Shown: piece by piece, positions 4,530 to 5,069 of the stretch
Layout: every line of letters begins with the position of its first letter
How positions within the stretch are numbered: the first letter of the stretch is position 1
NCBI GenBank assembly: GCA_001805465.1
Contig: MHGH01000013.1
Coordinates: 2,533-7,601 of the forward strand
Reading direction: 5' to 3'
Length of the DNA stretch: 5,069 nucleotides
DNA from: Omnitrophica WOR_2 bacterium RBG_13_41_10
Lineage (GTDB): Bacteria > Omnitrophota > Gorgyraeia > Gygaellales > Profunditerraquicolaceae
The notes under the pieces: model-generated
Told to the model about the DNA's origin: nothing
Seen by the model: the letters and a program-made list of their open reading frames with translations, nothing else
Databases searched by the model: none
Translations under genes and position numbers: made by a program

Positions 4530-5069
4530 TTATTTCCTTCGTTTTATAATAAACTTATTGGAATACCTGAGTTGTTTTCTGGTTTTAAACCCTTTAGTAG
4601 GTTGCCCCCAAGGGGAAACCGGATGAGGATTACCTTGCCCGGATTTTCCTTCACCGCCGCCGTGCGGGTGATCTACGGGATTCATCGCCGCACCTCTTAC
4701 TGTGGGTCTTATCCCTAACCAACGCGACCTACCGGCCTTGCCGATAGTAATTGCTCCATGTTCGATATTGCCTACCTGTCCGATAGTAGCATGGCACTCC
4801 AAACTGATTAAACGCACCTCCCCGGAAGGTAATCTCACATGCGCAGAATTCCCTTCTTTGGCCATAATCTGCGCTGAAGTGCCGGCAGATCTAACGATCT
4901 GTCCGCCTCTACCTTTGCTTAATTCTATATTATGGATCATGGTGCCTGCTGGTATATTCCTTAAGGGCATAAAATTACCCGCTTTTATTTCTGTATCTTT
5001 TTGGTTTGATGAGATAACCTCATCCCCAACCTTCATTCCTACTGTTGCCAAAATATACCTTTTTTTCTT
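4530..5069 (-). CDS. rplB: 50S ribosomal protein uL2 (L2), 5' part outside the window
   Basis: uL2 is one of the most conserved 50S proteins; it is needed for subunit association and lies close to the peptidyl-transferase centre. The visible part is 179 codons plus TAA and stays open to the right edge. It reads KKKRYILATVGMKVGDEV at the edge, which aligns with about residue 99 onward of the E. coli protein (273 residues), so roughly 98 residues are missing. The TTG at 5049-5051 is an internal Leu codon, not a start. Visible landmarks are PLRNIPAGTMIHNIEL, GRGGQIVRSAGTSAQI, GIRPTVRGAAMNPVDHPHGGGEG and NKFIIKRRK at the C-terminus. The histidine at 4668-4670, in DHPHGGGEG, corresponds to E. coli His229, reported as important for peptidyl transfer. 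It precedes rpsS by 2 nt. Confidence 0.98.
   Translation of the reverse strand, partial: KKKRYILATVGMKVGDEVISSNQKDTEIKAGNFMPLRNIPAGTMIHNIELSKGRGGQIVRSAGTSAQIMAKEGNSAHVRLPSGEVRLISLECHATIGQVGNIEHGAITIGKAGRSRWLGIRPTVRGAAMNPVDHPHGGGEGKSGQGNPHPVSPWGQPTKGFKTRKQLRYSNKFIIKRRK
4535..4539 (-). promoter_or_regulatory. Ribosome-binding site of rpsS, embedded in rplB
   Basis: The minus strand reads AAGGA, 7 nt before the rpsS ATG, inside the last codons of rplB. Spacing and match are good. It supports the start at 4527. Confidence 0.7.

Noticed and set aside
5049..5051. TTG as a start codon for a 173-residue uL2
   Set aside because: The frame continues upstream to the window edge with KKKRYI, matching the conserved uL2 interior; the TTG encodes an internal leucine.
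1..5069. Mobile elements, CRISPR arrays, tRNA or rRNA genes, or a novel inserted system
   Set aside because: Both strands are accounted for by 13 contiguous ribosomal-protein genes with only about 65 intergenic bases; no direct repeats, inverted repeats or foreign genes were seen.

Overview
The window is an uninterrupted stretch of the conserved bacterial ribosomal-protein supercluster (S10 plus spc operons), read entirely from the minus strand. In transcription order, from high to low coordinates, it encodes uL2 (3' part), uS19, uL22, uS3, uL16, uL29, uS17, uL14, uL24, uL5, uS14, uS8 and uL6 (5' part). The partial genes run off opposite ends of the window: rplB lacks roughly its first 98 codons at the right edge, and rplF lacks roughly its last 25 codons at the left edge.

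Packing is extreme. Neighbouring genes are separated by 1 to 19 nt or overlap (4 nt at rpsQ/rplN, 14 nt at rpmC/rpsQ). Only about 65 bases are intergenic, so there is no gene-free stretch and no room for a promoter, terminator, RNA gene or insertion. Four junctions have the form TAA-N-ATG and one is ATGA, which points to translational coupling along one long mRNA. The S10 and spc blocks, separate operons in E. coli, are fused here without a gap.

The gene order, bacterial-type proteins and lack of archaeal additions indicate a bacterium. All visible starts are ATG. Stops are TAA (8 genes), TGA (rpsC, rpsQ) and TAG (rplX, rplE), so TGA is a true stop and the recoded-UGA lineages are excluded. 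uS14 is the short zinc-binding form with four cysteines, and uL24 also carries a CxxC...CxxC pair. Base composition looks moderately AT-rich. These traits fit a deep-branching or little-cultured lineage (Omnitrophota-like or another PVC-neighbouring group is a guess), but no phylum can be fixed from the window alone.

Functionally the genes supply one coordinated set of ribosomal subunit parts. uL2, uL16, uL14, uL24, uL5, uL6, uL22 and uL29 belong to the 50S subunit (peptidyl-transferase surroundings, exit tunnel, central protuberance, factor-binding region). uS19, uS3, uS17, uS14 and uS8 belong to the 30S subunit (head, mRNA entry, early assembly of the body). I found no sign of a novel system. 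The points worth a second look are fine-scale: junction architecture, the zinc-ribbon uL24, and unusual residues in uL22 and uS8.
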